Of a stretch of DNA of 64,000 nucleotides, positions 62,201-64,000 are shown one piece after another; position 1 is the first letter of the stretch, and every line of letters begins with the position of its first letter. The DNA lies in assembly GCA_025331565.1 (NCBI GenBank), contig JAFREQ010000034.1:2852001-2916000 (forward strand), in the 5' to 3' direction. The stretch is from Holacanthus passer. Lineage: Eukaryota; Chordata; Actinopteri; Pomacanthidae. The notes under the pieces are model-generated. The model was not told the origin of the DNA. It made no database searches and worked only from the letters and a program-made list of their open reading frames with translations. The position numbers and the translations under genes were made by a program.

Positions 62201-64000
62201 ACACCTAGTGCTCTGTCAGGAGTGTCATCAAATAAAGCTGACATTGAGGAGGAGGCAGTGGAAACAGAGGAGAGAGCTCCAAGTACCATGTCAGCAAAAT
62301 CCATAAAGTCTAATGTATCTGCATCATCTCGTAAGTCAAAATGCCGTGAAGAAGTAAATGCTGAAGATGTAGAAGGATCAATGGAGAGAGCAACTAGTGC
62401 TCTGTCAGTTAAGTCTAATGCATCTGCCAGATCTAGGGAATCAAAGAGGTCTGATCTCCATGCTAGAGGAAGTGTTGACATTTCAGATGATGGAAATGCT
62501 GATATGGAAACTGAAGGGAGACCACAAAGCACAATGTCTGTCAAATCAGCAAAGTCGTTGAGATCAAATATTTCTGCAAAATCTAGCAAATTGAAATCAT
62601 CTGAACTTGCTGATAAAGAAAGTGAAGACAATCATGACGATGGAAATAATGGAGAGCAGACTGAAGAAAGAGCAGCCAGCTGCAATGATGAGATTGAGGA
62701 AGTATCACACTCCTCCTATGTTTCAGCTGATGAACATGAACATGATGAAGCTGAAGCGAGAGCATCTAGTGCCATGTCAGAAAAATCAGTCAAATCAAAA
62801 TCATCTGCAATATCCAATAAGTCAAAAGCCTCTAAAGCTGTGTCTGAGGAAAACGATGATGAGGAAATTGCAGAAAGAGCACCGAGTGCAATGTCATCAA
62901 AATCTGCAAAGTCAAATGCCTCCGCAGTATCTACAAAATCAAAAGCTTCTCAAGTTCTTCCTAAACATGATGACGATATTTGTGATGACAGAGATGCTGA
63001 ACAGGAAACCACTGAGAGATCACCAAGCTGCATGTCAGATAAATCCTGCAAGTCAAACCTTTCAGCAAGATCAGAACAGTCAAAATGCTGTGATGGTTTA
63101 GAGAGAGAAACTAACACTGAATATGAAGAAGAGAGGGGACCTAGTGTGCTGTCAGTGAAATCAGCACGGTCAAATGTGTCAGCCAAATCAGCCAAATCAA
63201 CACAATCAAATATTTCTGCCAAATCTAATATGTCAAAGCACAGTGAAGTTTCAGCTGTAGAAAATATTGCAGATCAGACAGCATGTGGAGAAAGAGCTTC
63301 AAACAATATGTCAACTACATCCACAAAATCTGCAAAGTCAAATGCTTCAGCAATATCTAAGAAATCAAGAGGTTCTGCAGTTCCTTCCGAAAACTGTGGT
63401 GAAGAAACTCTCAGATCAGTGAGCTCAATGTCAGTACAGTCAGTTCAGTCAAACATTTCTGCAAGATCAAATAAGTCAAAATGTTCTGTTCGTGCTCCAA
63501 CTGAAGAGGGCTGTGAAAGCCCTGATGAAGGAACTGATAAAGAGCAAACTGAAGAAAGAGCACCAAGCTGCATGTCTGCCAAATCAGTCCAGTCGCATGT
63601 TTCTGAAATATCTATTAAATCCACAGAGAGAGCACAGAGTGCCATGTCAGCCAAAACTGCAAAGTCGACTATTTCTGCCAAATCTGCAAAGTCAAAGGGA
63701 CCACCTGAAGAAAATATGTCTGATCAGGAGGAACATGAAGACAGACCTCCTAGCAATTTCTCAGCCAGATCAGCAAAATCGACGAAGTCAAATATTTCAG
63801 CAGTATCTAAGAAATCCAAAGTTTCTGCAGTTCCCTTGGATGATGGTACTGACAATCCTCAGGAAAGGATTGTTGAAGGGGAGAGTGAGGGGAGAGCATT
63901 GAGCTCAATGTCAGCTCAGTCAGTTCAGTCAAATGTTTCTATGAGATCAAATAAATCAAAATGTTCTTCTCGTGTTCCAGCTGAAGAAACCTTTGAGAGC
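56289..64000 (+). CDS. rp1l1: RP1/RP1L1-like doublecortin-domain protein, 5' part (runs off the window)
   Basis: RP1 and RP1L1 bind axonemal microtubules of the photoreceptor connecting cilium through N-terminal doublecortin (DCX) domains. Exons seen are 56289-56792, 60019-60175 and 60369 to the window end; the joined frame is open for 1431 codons with no stop. A DCX domain covers about residues 117-192 (KRVVMVKNSDPAFRRTIVLH, VEGRK, CVGREP) and aligns best with the second DCX of RP1-type proteins. The exon break after GRK is also RP1-like. The usual first DCX is missing; a His-rich segment (residues 75-116) takes its place. The RP1-family block IEKRVRVNKDGSLSMEMKV starts near residue 274. A Cys/His cluster (HCPHCCSHC) follows. 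From about residue 576 onward come more than 20 Ser/Lys-rich repeats (AMSxKSxKSNxSAxS). The paralogue (rp1l1a or b) cannot be decided; sox7 next door favours rp1l1. Confidence 0.88.
56793..60018 (+). other. rp1l1-like intron after the first coding exon
   Basis: 3.2 kb between AAG|GTAAAA and TTGCCACAG|ATT; both junctions keep the DCX frame. AT-rich, with no exon, RNA gene or clear repeat recognised. The small minus-strand frame at 58774-59109 has no motif. Confidence 0.75.
60176..60368 (+). other. Short rp1l1-like intron with weak splice sites
   Basis: 193 bases. The donor is GAGG|GTACAAG and the acceptor GGTAAACCAAG|GACTAC, both poor matches to consensus although a T-rich tract lies 20-40 bases before the acceptor. 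Removing it joins a split glycine codon and restores the RP1-type frame, so it is a real intron in my model. If retained, the frame ends at TGA 60215-60217 after 233 residues. Confidence 0.65.
61433..64000 (+). repeat. Degenerate coding repeat array in the rp1l1-like last exon
   Basis: About 22-23 units of 25-50 codons, each built on an ERxPSxMS-KSxKSN-SAxSxKSK core followed by an acidic spacer of variable length. Units range from close matches (for example starting near 62770, 62880, 63030 and 63640) to one nearly erased unit near 62670-62730. Purine-rich on the + strand, with serine mostly TCA, TCT and AGT. The array continues past the window end. RP1L1 is known for long low-complexity and repeated C-terminal regions. 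Confidence 0.85.

Noticed and set aside
61549..63681. Long minus-strand open frames (for example 61549-61998, 62116-62631, 63445-63681) rich in Asp, Leu and Ser
   Set aside because: They are antisense shadows of the Ser/Lys repeats: repeated TCA/AAA codons read backwards give few stops. The plus frame is the one with DCX and RP1-family motifs and is open throughout.

Overview
This is genomic DNA from a bony fish, most likely a percomorph teleost. The evidence is genes with GT-AG introns, TATA/CCAAT promoters, AATAAA signals, abundant (CA)n and (TA)n microsatellites, and several fragments resembling dispersed fish repeats. There are no bacterial operons or phage features. Four protein-coding genes, all on the + strand, and one tRNA gene can be supported. 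All exon coordinates come from reading splice sites and keeping the frame open across junctions.

Layout: 1-3.9 kb is non-coding, with a possible 3' UTR end of an unseen upstream gene near 1135. Positions 3.9-10.04 kb hold tdh (mitochondrial L-threonine 3-dehydrogenase, 8 coding exons, 374 aa) with two candidate first exons. Positions 10.04-15.6 kb are intergenic, with a promoter-like module at 12.36-12.67 kb that has no gene attached. Positions 15.83-35.6 kb hold pinx1 (telomerase inhibitor/G-patch protein, 7 coding exons, 398 aa). Its last intron is 11.5 kb and looks like a reservoir of regulatory DNA. Positions 38.0-41.27 kb hold sox7 (SoxF factor, 2 exons, 406 aa). Positions 41.3-56.1 kb are intergenic, with a possible sox7 enhancer near 44 kb, a tRNA-Leu(CAG) at 49.8 kb and several retroelement tails. 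Positions 56.1-64.0 kb hold the 5' part of an rp1/rp1l1-like photoreceptor gene with a doublecortin domain. Its last exon stays open to the window edge and encodes more than 20 degenerate Ser/Lys-rich repeats.

The order pinx1-sox7-rp1l1 with shared orientation matches what I recall of human 8p23.1, where TDH (a pseudogene in humans) lies in the same region. The genes do not form one pathway: mitochondrial threonine catabolism, nucleolar/telomere biology, endothelial/endoderm transcription, and photoreceptor cilium. They appear to stay together as an old syntenic block, possibly because sox7 control elements sit in its neighbours. No clearly new defence or mobile system was found. The most interesting items are the rp1l1-like protein with only one recognisable doublecortin domain, its repeat array, duplicated SUMO-interaction-like motifs in pinx1, a TTAA-flanked MITE in the pinx1 3' UTR, and candidate regulatory elements.
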